Part shown: positions 7,642-16,034 of the stretch, one piece after another
Layout: each line of letters begins with the position of its first letter
Position numbering within the stretch: position 1 is the stretch's first letter
The notes under the pieces: model-generated
What the model saw: only the letters and a program-made list of their open reading frames with translations
Told to the model about the DNA's origin: nothing
The model's database searches: none
Position numbers and translations under genes: made by a program
NCBI GenBank assembly: GCA_024274995.1
Contig: JAJSAA010000036.1
Span: 1 to 29,097 of the forward strand
Length of the DNA: 29,097 bases
Direction: 5' to 3'
Source: Deltaproteobacteria bacterium
GTDB lineage: Bacteria; Desulfobacterota; Desulfobulbia; Desulfobulbales; VMSU01

Positions 7642-8517
7642 TCACAGCATGTTCTTTTCCGCGATCAGTTGTTGAAGGCCGAGGAGAATCACCTTTTGTT
7701 TCAGCCGCTTATAGTTGAGGCGCAGGGCCTTGAGGGTGGTGAGGTGAGGATGGGCTATACCAATGGCGTACCCTCGTCTATCGGCCAGATTGATTAATTT
7801 GTTGAGTTGAACGGTGATGGCGGCGGCGCTCCGGGTATTGTCTAAAAACACATCGCGGCGGGCTGTTCTAATCCCCAGTTTTCGCCCCAGCCGGAAGCCG
7901 ACGCTCTTCGGTGAGGTCAGGCTGTCAAGCCAGATAAGATGCCGGGCTTTAAGGGTTTTTAGGACATAAGTCATGGCCGGGACGTTTTCGGTAAATTTGG
8001 AACCCATGTGATTATTTACTCCAACGACCATTGGCAGCTCCGTTAGATCCTGATCTAAAATACGGCCCATTTCGCCCTGAGACATGGAGAGTAATAAGGC
8101 CCCCGGGCCGGGGTTCCAGCGCCGCAGATTATGGGGTTCCATGGGGAGGTGGAGGAGGACATCGTAATGCAGGGCAGCGGCCTTAAGGGCCAGTTCCCGG
8201 CTGAATGGACGAAAGGGCATAACAGAGAAAGAAAGATTCAGATTGAGATTCATGAATGCGAGGGCTAATTTTTTCTGGTTGCCTATGTCGTCGATTATTA
8301 TTGCTATTTTAGGCCTAAATGGTGTTTTGTAGGGCTTGGGATCTATTTCTGTCGGCGGTATTTGCCCATGCTGAGAGTTAGATATTATGGCGGGATTGGT
8401 TCTTAAAAAAATAAAATAAAGGGCAAAGGCGATAGAGGCGAAGAGGACTAAGGTTAACAACAGGGAGATGTAAAGGCCAGATTTTTTCTTTCCCCTTTTG
8501 GCCTGCTTTCTGGTCAT
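7642..8517 (-). CDS. Divergent polysaccharide deacetylase family protein (YibQ/DUF610-like)
   Basis: A 291-residue protein with a basic N-terminus (MTRKQAKRGKKK) and one membrane span at residues about 14-38, so it is probably anchored with its catalytic domain in the periplasm. The NodB-like fold is indicated by IAIIIDDIGNQ (about 72-82), FSVMPFRPFSRE, LLHLPMEPHN, VGVNNHMGSKFTEN and LDSLTSPKS. These match the YibQ-type divergent deacetylases, whose substrate is not established. The start codon immediately follows the stop of the polyprenyl synthase gene (TAAATG), so translation is likely coupled. Confidence 0.87.
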   Translation of the reverse strand: MTRKQAKRGKKKSGLYISLLLTLVLFASIAFALYFIFLRTNPAIISNSQHGQIPPTEIDPKPYKTPFRPKIAIIIDDIGNQKKLALAFMNLNLNLSFSVMPFRPFSRELALKAAALHYDVLLHLPMEPHNLRRWNPGPGALLLSMSQGEMGRILDQDLTELPMVVGVNNHMGSKFTENVPAMTYVLKTLKARHLIWLDSLTSPKSVGFRLGRKLGIRTARRDVFLDNTRSAAAITVQLNKLINLADRRGYAIGIAHPHLTTLKALRLNYKRLKQKVILLGLQQLIAEKNML

Positions 8518-9492
8518 TTATTTATCCCGCTCCAGGACGTAATGGGCCAGGGCATGCAGGGTGTCTTTGGCGTTGGAATTTTGAAATATGTTTAGGGCTG
8601 CCAGGGCCTCGTCAATCAGACTTACGGCTCGCTGCCGGGCGGCGGTGAACCCTCCTGTCATGGAGATTATGTCTCGAACCCTGGTAAAATAACTACTTCG
8701 ATTAGCGGCCGGACTTGTTAAAAGCTTCTTTAACTCCTGGCTGCCGCTGCCGTCCCCCCTTAAGGCGTAGAGGAGCGGCAGGGTCATTTTGCCCTCCTGG
8801 AAATCATTGCCTACTGCCTTGCCTGTTTTAGTCTCATCGCCCTGATAATCCAGGAGGTCATCAATTATCTGGAACGCTAAACCCAGATTCGTGCCGAACA
8901 GGGCTATGGCCTGTCTCTTATCACTGGCACTGCCGGCAAAAATGGCACCTGACTCACAGGCCGCGGCAATCAGGGCGGCAGTTTTGCCGCGCAAGACTGC
9001 AAAATAATAGCTCTCAGCTGTCTCCTGCTTCTCGGCGTTTTGCAGTTGCAGGAATTCCGATTCCACCATGGCGGCGGCGGCATGGCATATTACCTTTAGG
9101 CAGGATATGCCGCCCACGGTTCCGGCCAGACGCATGGCATGGCTGTGCAGAAAATCACCAGCGAGAATCACATGGGTATTGCTCCAGACCTTGTTGGCGG
9201 CTTTACGGCCCCGGCGCTCTTCGGCATGGTCAATCACGTCGTCGTGCAGGAGGCTTGCGGCATGCAGGTACTCAAAGGTCAGGGCCAAACGGTAGAGATT
9301 CGGTGAATTGTGGCCCTCTAACCCGGCACTCAGAATAGTCAGCAGGGGGCGGATACGTTTGCCGCCGTTAAAGACGGCATATTCTATGACTTCGTTCAGC
9401 AGTGGATTGTCAATGGCGGCACTTAAATCCTGGCCCATGATAAGATCTATTTTCTCGGTCTCCGGCCGGATATTTCGTAGTAGGCCTGTCAT
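8518..9492 (-). CDS. ispB: Polyprenyl synthetase (all-trans long-chain prenyl diphosphate synthase, IspB-like)
   Basis: Elongates farnesyl diphosphate with isopentenyl diphosphate to the long side chain of the respiratory quinone. It has 324 residues, the normal length. The two aspartate-rich metal-binding motifs are present: DDVID (residues 84-88, followed by HAEERRGR) and DDLLD (211-215, in FQIIDDLLDYQGDETKTGK). The substrate-binding GGKRIRP lies at about residues 43-49. AAGGAC precedes the ATG. It is upstream of and coupled to the YibQ-like gene. Chain length cannot be told from sequence alone. Confidence 0.92.
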   Translation of the reverse strand: MTGLLRNIRPETEKIDLIMGQDLSAAIDNPLLNEVIEYAVFNGGKRIRPLLTILSAGLEGHNSPNLYRLALTFEYLHAASLLHDDVIDHAEERRGRKAANKVWSNTHVILAGDFLHSHAMRLAGTVGGISCLKVICHAAAAMVESEFLQLQNAEKQETAESYYFAVLRGKTAALIAAACESGAIFAGSASDKRQAIALFGTNLGLAFQIIDDLLDYQGDETKTGKAVGNDFQEGKMTLPLLYALRGDGSGSQELKKLLTSPAANRSSYFTRVRDIISMTGGFTAARQRAVSLIDEALAALNIFQNSNAKDTLHALAHYVLERDK

Positions 9493-9561
9493 TCAAGTTT
9501 GTCCTTTTTGGCGGGGAAGTTTTTATGGATTGACTGCTGGCAGGAGAGGTTGCGGTAAAAA

Positions 9562-9647
9562 TGGCGGAGGAAGTAGGATTCGAACCCACGGTACTTTCGT
9601 ACAACGGTTTTCAAGACCGCCGCCTTCAACCACTCGGCCATTCCTCC
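9562..9647 (-). tRNA. tRNA-Ser (anticodon UGA)
   Basis: Read on the minus strand, the acceptor stem GGAGGAA (9647-9641) pairs with TTCCTCC (9572-9566), followed by discriminator G and an encoded CCA (9564-9562). The anticodon loop is CTTGAAA, giving anticodon UGA. The T-arm GGTTCGAATCC and a long variable arm typical of class II tRNA-Ser are present. A run of five T directly follows the CCA and may end the transcript. The total length of 86 nt is normal. Confidence 0.96.
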
Positions 9648-9851
9648 GTAAATTTTGATTTAGCTTTTTTAACATCTCAAAATGCTCATGTCAATAATAG
9701 TCATGACTAATTTCTCTTCTTTTCAAAGCCGCTCAGAATACCTGTGGCTGGTATTAATCAGGCTAAAAAAACACAAATCTCCTGGTTTTGAGCTCTTTTT
9801 TGATGTAAAATAAATACATTATCCGCTTTGTTTATTAAAATAGGGGGGAGT

Positions 9852-11216
9852 ATGGCAGACGAGGAAATTAGAATTTCTATTGATAAATTAATTGAGATAG
9901 TTCAAGCCGGCGGGAAGATCCGTACCGGAGTTGACGTTTTGAATAAACAGGGGCGCTTGATTCTGGAACGGGATGTCCTGGTGGCGGATGTTGGTCCCCT
10001 GCTGCGGGTTAAAAAATTTGGGGTGGAGTTAATTTCCATTGTCAGCGGTGGTAATGGCGGTTTATGGGATGAAACCGGGCAGCCGGTTGTCGTTAAAACC
10101 GAGACTGTGCCAGCCCCTAAACCGGCGCCGGTCTCAGAGATAGACCGCCGTATATATGAGATTGAAGGATTGCGGCAGGCTGCGGCAGAGAAGGCCTCTC
10201 TGGCCAAAAAAAGTCTCAGAAATGCCCTGCGCCAGATTCAGGAGAACGGCGGCAAGTTCGATTTTGAGCCCATTGATGACACGGTGAGAGAGCTGTTTGA
10301 TTTTGTTTCTCAGAATGAGACCGCTTTCTCATATTTGACCAGAGAAATTTTTTCTTATGATCAATATCTCTATAATCATTCTCTTAATGTCTGTGTGATC
10401 GGCACGGTGATAATGAAGAAGTTTAACGAAAACTTTAATGCTATGGTCAATAATCACCTTAATAATATACCGACCTCCATCAGCGCCGCTGCGGCAAAGG
10501 CTGTACCCCAGTCCTTCAAATATTTTCAGAATGATGAATTACAGGACATCTCGGCCGGTTTTTTTATGCATGATATGGGTAAGGTGTTAGTAGAAAAGTC
10601 GATTCTGAATAAAAAAGGCCGGCTGAGTAAGAGTGAATTTGAGGTTGTTAAGGCCCACAGCACCAGAAATGGTATCCAGATACTGGAGAAAAATCATTTG
10701 ATTAATCCATATCTCTGTAAAATAAGCCATTATCACCATGCCCGGCTTTTTGAAGATGAGGAGCGCTGTTATCCCGCTGAAACCTCTCCCTTAGATATTC
10801 CGGCCTATGTCAAGGTTTGCAAATTAGCCGATATATTTGACGCCATGACCTCTAAACGCTGTTATAAAGAGGCCTTGAATCCAGTTGGAGTGGTGGCGGA
10901 TATATTTCATAAATACGCCCAGAAAGACACCCTGCTGCAGTTTATTATCCATGCCTTTGTCCGGGCGGTGGGGATATATCCTTCAGGCAGTGTGGTCTCG
11001 CTGATCAATGGCCAGCTGGCCTATGTCCTTGACAGCGAGGGCCCGGCTCTTATAGCTTTCACCGATGTGGATGGGAGACCACTGACCACCAAACCGGATA
11101 TTGTGGTGTTAGATAAAAAGGCGGAGGAAGGGGGCTTGAAGATTGACCGCCGTAAGGCTCCTATGGATCCGGTGCAGGCCCATAAAATTTTACCGGCTTA
11201 TTTGAAAACTTCGTAA
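9852..11216 (+). CDS. HD-GYP-type phosphodiesterase domain protein with altered GYP motif
   Basis: A 454-residue cytoplasmic protein. The start is ATG 9852 behind AGGGGGGAG; a TTG at 9828 is in frame but precedes this site. Residues 1-65 form a small N-terminal domain and 70-100 a Pro-rich linker. Residues about 150-345 resemble an HD-GYP domain: YNHSLNVCVIG (about 174-184), FMHDMGK (238-244, with the HD pair), VVKAHSTRNGIQIL, and KVCKLADIFDAMTSKR. The signature loop that usually reads HHE-xx-DGxGYP is HHARLFEDEERCYP here (295-308), so the GY is replaced by CY and the Glu by Ala. Known HD-GYP proteins hydrolyse cyclic di-GMP; activity of this variant is uncertain. It converges on the Crp/Fnr gene with no spacer. 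Confidence 0.86.
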   Translation: MADEEIRISIDKLIEIVQAGGKIRTGVDVLNKQGRLILERDVLVADVGPLLRVKKFGVELISIVSGGNGGLWDETGQPVVVKTETVPAPKPAPVSEIDRRIYEIEGLRQAAAEKASLAKKSLRNALRQIQENGGKFDFEPIDDTVRELFDFVSQNETAFSYLTREIFSYDQYLYNHSLNVCVIGTVIMKKFNENFNAMVNNHLNNIPTSISAAAAKAVPQSFKYFQNDELQDISAGFFMHDMGKVLVEKSILNKKGRLSKSEFEVVKAHSTRNGIQILEKNHLINPYLCKISHYHHARLFEDEERCYPAETSPLDIPAYVKVCKLADIFDAMTSKRCYKEALNPVGVVADIFHKYAQKDTLLQFIIHAFVRAVGIYPSGSVVSLINGQLAYVLDSEGPALIAFTDVDGRPLTTKPDIVVLDKKAEEGGLKIDRRKAPMDPVQAHKILPAYLKTS

Positions 11217-11894
11217 TTACAGGCGGCTGCTGCCCGAGGCCAGATCCTCAAGGGCCGCTAAGTCGATAATTTTTATTTGTTTGCCGTTGGATTCGATGAA
11301 ACCGTTTTTGACCATTTTGGCGAAGATGCGGGACAGGGTTTCTGGAATGGTGCCGAGGAGGCTTGCCAGGTGGTTTTTGGCGATATCGAGCTCAACATTC
11401 CGGCCCTGCTGCTCACTGAGCAATAATAAATGGGCGGCCAGGCGTCCGGGAACCTCTTTCAGGGACAGGGCCTCAATCATGGAGGCAAATTTTTTGAGAC
11501 GCCGGGAAAGGGCAGCCATCATATTCATGGCCAAATCAGGTTTGGTGCGGATTAAATCCATGAAGGCCGACCGGGGAAAAAAGAATAATTTAACCCTGGT
11601 CATGGCCATGGCGTAAGCCGGATAAGGAGCTCCGGCAAAAATTGCCGCTTCGGCAAAGGGCTCTCGATGCTCAAAGATGTGGAGAATCTGCTCCTTACCG
11701 TCGGCTGACAGTTTAAAAATTTTGACCTTACCGCTTACCACTATGTAAAATCCCAGGCCGGGATCACCCTCGGCAAATATCGTCTCGCCGCGTTCTACGG
11801 TCTGGTCGCTGACGATTGTGGCTAATTCGGCAATCAGGCAACTGGAAAGCCCCCCGAATAAGGGGGTCAGAGCAAGGTGTTGGGCGATATCCAC
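11217..11894 (-). CDS. Crp/Fnr family transcriptional regulator (DNR-like)
   Basis: A 225-residue regulator. The N-terminal cyclic-nucleotide-type beta-roll spans residues about 12-125 (ETIFAEGDPGLGFYIVVSGKVKIFK, in part). A dimerisation helix follows (about 126-148), then a C-terminal winged helix-turn-helix with LDIAKNHLASLLGTIPETL and RIFAKMVKNGFIE. The N-terminal cysteine cluster of oxygen-sensing FNR is absent. The overall pattern resembles DNR-type regulators that sense NO through heme, but this is only a resemblance. The start is GTG at 11894, two nt after the stop of the upstream small gene (TGATAGTG), so translation is probably coupled. Confidence 0.88.
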   Translation of the reverse strand: MDIAQHLALTPLFGGLSSCLIAELATIVSDQTVERGETIFAEGDPGLGFYIVVSGKVKIFKLSADGKEQILHIFEHREPFAEAAIFAGAPYPAYAMAMTRVKLFFFPRSAFMDLIRTKPDLAMNMMAALSRRLKKFASMIEALSLKEVPGRLAAHLLLLSEQQGRNVELDIAKNHLASLLGTIPETLSRIFAKMVKNGFIESNGKQIKIIDLAALEDLASGSSRL

Positions 11895-11896
11895 TA

Positions 11897-12214
11897 TCAG
11901 GCGACGAGATTTATGGCATGGCCTTTGGCGTTACCGGCCGCAGTCTCTGCCTGGCGAATCTGGTTTCGTTCAGCGCTGCCCCTGGTCTGGGCAGTTGCTT
12001 CCGGCTCTGGCTTCTGTGCCGCCTTCAGGTCTTCCCGCCTTTGGGTTGCGGCCTGCTGTTGTAACTGCCGGGCCTGGGCGGATATATCTACCCGGCTTTG
12101 GGCCTGCGGAGCATTAGTCTTCCGTGCTCTTTGAGCCTGGGGAGCATTCTGGCTATTCTCGACGTTTTGGTACAGCTGGCTCGGATTCAGGCTGTTGAGT
12201 GAATTTATATTCAT
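11897..12214 (-). CDS. Small Gln/Ala-rich hypothetical protein, coupled to the Crp/Fnr gene
   Basis: A 105-residue hydrophilic, low-complexity protein starting MNINSLNSLNPSQLYQNVE and rich in Q, A, R and N. It has no signal peptide or membrane segment. The segment SRVDISAQARQLQQQ is reminiscent of the N-terminal part of FlgM-like anti-sigma factors, but the match is too short to name it. A strong ribosome binding site (AAGGAGGTG) and a good promoter upstream show it is a real gene. It lies first in a two-gene operon with the Crp/Fnr regulator. Confidence 0.7.
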   Translation of the reverse strand: MNINSLNSLNPSQLYQNVENSQNAPQAQRARKTNAPQAQSRVDISAQARQLQQQAATQRREDLKAAQKPEPEATAQTRGSAERNQIRQAETAAGNAKGHAINLVA

Positions 12215-12238
12215 TGGCGCACCTCCTTCATTACAACT

Positions 12239-12267
12239 ATTATAAGCAAGGTGGGCGAAATAGACAA
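12239..12267 (-). promoter_or_regulatory. Sigma70 promoter for the small gene / Crp-Fnr operon
   Basis: On the minus strand, TTGTCT (12267-12262) and TATAAT (12244-12239) are separated by exactly 17 bp, 24 bp upstream of the ATG at 12214. Confidence 0.7.
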
Positions 12268-12325
12268 GGGGGCAAAGAAAAGGATTAGTGATAATCTGAG
12301 GGAGGTGTATGTTTTGTGCAACCTC

Positions 12326-13147
12326 CTAAATAGTTACCAAATAATTATCCGGTGTTGTGCCGGGCTCTCGATTTATGGTGAGGGCGGCGGCGTAATTGTT
12401 TTCGATAAAGGCGAAAACGGACAAAATGGCAGGCATGTCTGAGCGCCGACAGGCTATACGGCCGCTGAAACCGCCGGGGATAGGGGTTAACGACTGGAGA
12501 CTTAAGTCTAAAAAACCCGGCAGAGGGTGAAGAGGAAAGGCCTTGCGAACTGCTTCTTTTATTGACCAAAGCATGGTAAACGTGGCTTTGGGAGATTGGT
12601 TTGCACGAGCCCCCTGCCGCAGTATAATAAGTTCCTCCGCCGGGTTTACGAAGCGACTTTTTATGCGGCTTGTGTCTTTTATTTCCTGGAGATCCAGGCC
12701 GCATAAAAATGGCCGTATCGCCATGGCCGCGGCTTGAGTGCCGCTATGGCTGATGGATATGTCGGGGACGGACCCGGCGCTGCTCAAGGCTATAAACGGG
12801 CGACCGCTGGCCTGTTTGTCAATCTCTATCTGCTGCCAGGCTGGGGAGCCGGGGCTGGAGGCGGAAATAACTGACAGCGCCGCGGCCTTGGCGCACAGGC
12901 GGCCGGCCAGCCATTGAGCGGCCCGCTGGGGAAAGGTGAATCGTCGTAAGGTTCTGCCCTCTGCCGGGCTGAGATAACGGTGGGCGAGATTACCTTGCTG
13001 CGGGCTGATTTTTAGGCGGCAGGCCGCCACTTCTATCCCCTTGAAAAGTGGCAGGTCTAATATTTCTGGTTGGGAGAACAGAGGCTGGATGGCAATGTCG
13101 TGATTTGTCCGGCCTTGTGAGCCGGGAAATTTCTTGCTATTTTGCAT
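12326..13147 (-). CDS. 4'-phosphopantetheinyl transferase, Sfp type
   Basis: Transfers the phosphopantetheine arm of CoA to a serine of acyl- or peptidyl-carrier proteins. The 273-residue protein has the Sfp-type motif series: QWLAGRLCAKAA (about residue 78-89), SGRPFI, SISHSG (about 130-136), the metal-binding GLDLQEI (about 149-155), and LWSIKEAVRKAF (about 192-203). The start ATG has only a weak AAGAAAGA upstream. After the stop is a hairpin (GGAGGTTG with its complement, about 12301-12325) without a clear U-tract. No polyketide or peptide synthase is nearby, so it may serve the fatty-acid carrier protein. Confidence 0.87.
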   Translation of the reverse strand: MQNSKKFPGSQGRTNHDIAIQPLFSQPEILDLPLFKGIEVAACRLKISPQQGNLAHRYLSPAEGRTLRRFTFPQRAAQWLAGRLCAKAAALSVISASSPGSPAWQQIEIDKQASGRPFIALSSAGSVPDISISHSGTQAAAMAIRPFLCGLDLQEIKDTSRIKSRFVNPAEELIILRQGARANQSPKATFTMLWSIKEAVRKAFPLHPLPGFLDLSLQSLTPIPGGFSGRIACRRSDMPAILSVFAFIENNYAAALTINREPGTTPDNYLVTI

Positions 13148-13258
13148 AAAATATAGTCTTTCTTGTACGGTAAATAATTATTTAAACAGCGGGCCGCCAT
13201 TATTGGGCAACAGTCGTCTAACTGTGGAGACTTACGATTAAATTCAGCTTATACCTCT

Positions 13259-13822
13259 ATGACAGCTCTTGATATTGGTGTTATCATTATTACAGTATTG
13301 TTCCTGGTGCGCGGCGTATGGATTGGTTTCGTACGGCAGATCGCCTTTGTCCTGGCCCTGACCACGGGTTATATTGCTGCCGGGGCCTATTACGATCATT
13401 TTTCCAGGTATCTCGGTAAGTGGGTGCATAATCCGGAACTTCGTTTTGTCATTACCTACACCCTGCTTTTTTTAGCTACCTATGTCATTATTATGTTGTT
13501 GGGGGCAGGTCTGAAAAAGGTGATGCAGGTCTCCTTTCTGGGCTGGTTTGACCGGCTCATGGGTGGCATATTTGGTCTGGGCAAGGCCGTTTTTATTTCC
13601 ACCCTGGCCTATATGGCTCTCGCTGGTATATTCTCCACCGCTAATCCCATTATTCAAAAATCATCCAGCGCCAAATATCTTACCCGCAGTGCCCGTTTTG
13701 TTACCTCTTTTATCAAGGATAAGGACTTGCAGAAGTCACTGATTCCCAAATCTCCGGCCATCTCCTCATTTCTGGCCAATCCCGTACCAGCCCTTAAGAA
13801 GCTGGGGGGACAGACCAAATAG
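13259..13822 (+). CDS. CvpA family membrane protein
   Basis: A 187-residue inner-membrane protein with four predicted hydrophobic spans (about 5-22, 27-45, 64-84, 100-122) and a polar C-terminal tail. The start MTALDIGVIIITVLFLVRG and the GWFDRLMGGIFGLGKAVF segment are characteristic of CvpA, named for colicin V production. The molecular role is not settled. The last 57 bp overlap the convergent glycosyltransferase gene. No clear ribosome binding site precedes the ATG. Confidence 0.85.
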   Translation: MTALDIGVIIITVLFLVRGVWIGFVRQIAFVLALTTGYIAAGAYYDHFSRYLGKWVHNPELRFVITYTLLFLATYVIIMLLGAGLKKVMQVSFLGWFDRLMGGIFGLGKAVFISTLAYMALAGIFSTANPIIQKSSSAKYLTRSARFVTSFIKDKDLQKSLIPKSPAISSFLANPVPALKKLGGQTK

Positions 13823-14479
13823 ATATCCTGTCATAACCGCCTGGTTGATGAGGGTGGTCTTGAACAGTCCCAGACGCTGCCAGCGCCGGTCAGAGGTGAT
13901 GGCGGCGGCCGGGGCTATTCTGATTCTGCCATATTTCTTTAAAGCTTTGATGAGAAGAACGTCCTCCAGAATTGGTTGAGGGGCATAACCGCCCGCTTTT
14001 TTGAATAAAGCGCTATTGACAAAGATAGCTTGATCGCCATAGGGCAGACGCAGAAGACGGGTTCTTAGATTGGTGCCGGCCTCCACCAGGCGGCGGCCCA
14101 TTCCCCGGCCGCCCATGGCAAAGCGGAAGGCCCCGGCGGCGGTATCAGGCTGCCGCATAATTTGCATTATATGATGCGGAAAATCCGGTGGCAACAAGGT
14201 ATCGGCGTGCAGGAAAAGGAGAATGCCGCTTCTCGCTGCCTCTGCACCGTGATTCATCTGCCGGGCTCGTCCTGCTGGTGAGCGGCGGATAATGGCGCCA
14301 TTGGCCTGGGCAATGGCCAGCGTGTCATCGGTACTGCCACCGTCAACTACAATAATTTCTCTAACCTCTGGAGCTGCTGCTGCTCGCAGGGTGCGGGCGA
14401 TATTGCCGGCTTCGTTAAGGGCGGGTATAATTATGGAAATGTCTGAGGTCTTCCGGGCGGTCGATGTCATAAAGGGCAT
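13766..14479 (-). CDS. TIGR04283-type family 2 glycosyltransferase
   Basis: A 237-residue GT-A fold transferase. The N-terminal signature is ISIIIPALNEAGNI; then VDGGSTDDT (the nucleotide-sugar aspartates), the LLFLHADTLLPPDF motif (DxD equivalent) and LPYGDQAIFV. The family is named for arsenosugar biosynthesis because members occur near that pathway, but no arsenosugar radical-SAM gene is seen here, so the substrate is open. Its start overlaps the end of the TIGR04282 gene by 65 bp, pointing to coupled expression. Alternative start ATG 14470 is in frame. Confidence 0.86.
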   Translation of the reverse strand: MPFMTSTARKTSDISIIIPALNEAGNIARTLRAAAAPEVREIIVVDGGSTDDTLAIAQANGAIIRRSPAGRARQMNHGAEAARSGILLFLHADTLLPPDFPHHIMQIMRQPDTAAGAFRFAMGGRGMGRRLVEAGTNLRTRLLRLPYGDQAIFVNSALFKKAGGYAPQPILEDVLLIKALKKYGRIRIAPAAAITSDRRWQRLGLFKTTLINQAVMTGYLFGLSPQLLKGWYGIGQK

Positions 14480-15107
14480 CCACTAAGTTGACTGAGAGAT
14501 TTTGCTCCCCGGCCTTTTTCAAGGTTTCGGCCAATACCTTGCCGGTACCCCAGCTTAGCTCTTTAAACAATGCCGGGCAGGGGCGGTTCAGGCCAATGAG
14601 GTAATATCCGCCGTCCATGGCAGGCCCGAGAACGAGATCCAGCCGTTTTAATTTATTAAGGGCGCCATGTAAAATGGCGGCGGTGAGGGCCGGGCAGTCA
14701 GAGCCGACAAGAATTATATGCCGGTTACCGGCGGCAAAGGCCTGCTGGAAGGCGGCGGCCATACGGCAGCCTATATCAGCCCCCCTCTGGGGATAATAAT
14801 TCAGGTCGTCTCCCAGCCAGGCGGCCATCATTTCGGTATTGCCGCCCTGGTAATGAATTTGGAGGTCGGTGGCTCTATAACGCTGTAATTCTCTGACTTG
14901 GCGGACGATCTGCTCGCTCATCTGACGCTGGCAGTCGGCGGCTCCCTGAGCGCCTATGGCCGGGATCAGCCGGGTCTTCACCTGGCCTGGTGCTGGGAAT
15001 CTAATAAAAATGATCACTGCATCTTCAGCAACTGATTTTTTTGTTTGAGCTGCTTTGCGGCCGACAGAAGCGGCTGGCTGCCCTTCATTAATTCCACGCT
15101 TGATCAA
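14415..15107 (-). CDS. TIGR04282-type (DUF2064) nucleotidyltransferase-like glycosyltransferase
   Basis: About 230 residues. The DUF2064/CofC-like core begins at VIIFIRFPAPGQVKTRLIPA (residues 31 onward) and continues with IILVGSDCPALT, LDLVLGPAMDGGYYLIGL and LSWGTGKVLAETL. It is a usual partner of the TIGR04283 transferase, with which it overlaps by 65 bp. The start is uncertain: the open frame begins at TTG 15107, only 5 bp from the start of the divergent UPF0280 gene, while family members usually begin just before the VIIF strand. GTG 15017 is an alternative. Confidence 0.83.
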   Translation of the reverse strand: MIKRGINEGQPAASVGRKAAQTKKSVAEDAVIIFIRFPAPGQVKTRLIPAIGAQGAADCQRQMSEQIVRQVRELQRYRATDLQIHYQGGNTEMMAAWLGDDLNYYPQRGADIGCRMAAAFQQAFAAGNRHIILVGSDCPALTAAILHGALNKLKRLDLVLGPAMDGGYYLIGLNRPCPALFKELSWGTGKVLAETLKKAGEQNLSVNLVDALYDIDRPEDLRHFHNYTRP

Positions 15108-15112
15108 ATTAT

Positions 15113-15913
15113 ATGCCCAAATACGAAAAATACGAAAAATACAAAAAATATGGTCAGGGAAACCTTAAATCTGCCCCAGAATCATATATAAAACGTGATT
15201 ATCGCCGGGCCGTCGGGGCGGCTGGTTTTTCCACTTTTCAGGTTAAGGTGAGAGAGACCGACTTGTTTATTATGGCTCCGGCTGATGTCCATGGCCCTGC
15301 CTATGATTTAGTTCGTCAGTATCGTAATCAGTTGGAAAATTATATCAACCATAATCCTTCCTTTCAATCCTCCCTGCTGCCGCTCGATATTGACCGGCTG
15401 GCCCCGCCCATTGTTAAGGATATGCTTAAGGCCTCCGCCGCTACCGGGGTCGGCCCTATGGCGGCGGTGGCCGGGGCGGTGGCGGAATATGTTGGTGGCG
15501 GTCTATTGGCGGGAGCCGGGATTGATGAGGTGGTGGTTGAAAATGGTGGTGATATATTTTTACAACGTCGAGAGGATTGCCAGATTGCCATTTTTGCCGG
15601 GCCCTCGCCTTTGAGTAATAAAGTCGGGGTCAAGGTTAAGGCGGCGGCAATGCCCATGGGGATCTGTACCTCCTCTGCTTCAGTAGGGCATTCCCTGAGT
15701 TTCGGAGCGGCTGATGCGGTAACCGTTCTTGCTGCCGATACCGCCCTTGCCGATGCCGCGGCTACCCGTCTGGGCAATGAGGTCGGCAGGGATTGCCCCC
15801 TCTCTCAGGCCCTGGACGTGGCTCGGGAGATCAGCGGTATTCGCGGAGTGGTTATTATCCGGGGCGAGGATATTGGGGCCTGGGGCGAGATAGAATTGGT
15901 CGATTTGACTTAG
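15113..15913 (+). CDS. UPF0280 (COG2122) family protein, ApbE-like
   Basis: A 266-residue cytoplasmic protein of unknown function related to the ApbE flavin-transferase fold. The family signature ATGVGPMAAVAGAVAEYVG is at about residues 109-127, followed by DEVVVENGGDIFL, PMGICTSSASVGHS and AATRLGNEVG. The first codons hold a 9-bp tandem repeat (TACGAAAAA, three near-perfect units at 15122-15148) encoding YEK YEK YKK, which would only alter the N-terminal length if it slipped. Only 5 bp separate this ATG from the open frame of the divergent gene. Confidence 0.84.
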   Translation: MPKYEKYEKYKKYGQGNLKSAPESYIKRDYRRAVGAAGFSTFQVKVRETDLFIMAPADVHGPAYDLVRQYRNQLENYINHNPSFQSSLLPLDIDRLAPPIVKDMLKASAATGVGPMAAVAGAVAEYVGGGLLAGAGIDEVVVENGGDIFLQRREDCQIAIFAGPSPLSNKVGVKVKAAAMPMGICTSSASVGHSLSFGAADAVTVLAADTALADAAATRLGNEVGRDCPLSQALDVAREISGIRGVVIIRGEDIGAWGEIELVDLT

Positions 15914-15918
15914 GGTCT

Positions 15919-16034
15919 GTAAACAACCTGGCTGATATCCTCTTGTGGGTGCTTAAAATCCCCCTATAAGTATATAACCAACCCTATCGGGGTAATTTTA
16001 AGTGTGCAGAGCAGGGTATTTATGGAGCGTTTAC
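15919..16034. repeat. Palindromic intergenic element / possible degenerate MITE, also a likely bidirectional terminator
   Basis: It fills the convergent gap between UPF0280 and the L,D-transpeptidase. CTTAAAAT (15952-15959) and CCCC (15961-15964) pair with GGGG (15989-15992) and ATTTTAAG (15995-16002). The outer ends are GTAAAC (15919-15924) and GTTTAC (16029-16034). Read from the right end, GTAAACGCTCCATAAATACC closely resembles the right end of the element at 23775-23854. No 8-bp flanking duplication is present, so if it is a MITE it is old. Confidence 0.45.

Noticed and set aside
7348..7797. 149-codon frame overlapping the AF1514-type gene
   Set aside because: The 7353 frame has the family motifs and the AGGAGG spacing; this one does not.
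15122..15148. Microsatellite or phase-variation tract
   Set aside because: The 9-bp repeat is a multiple of three, so slippage would only change N-terminal length; it is a minor feature.
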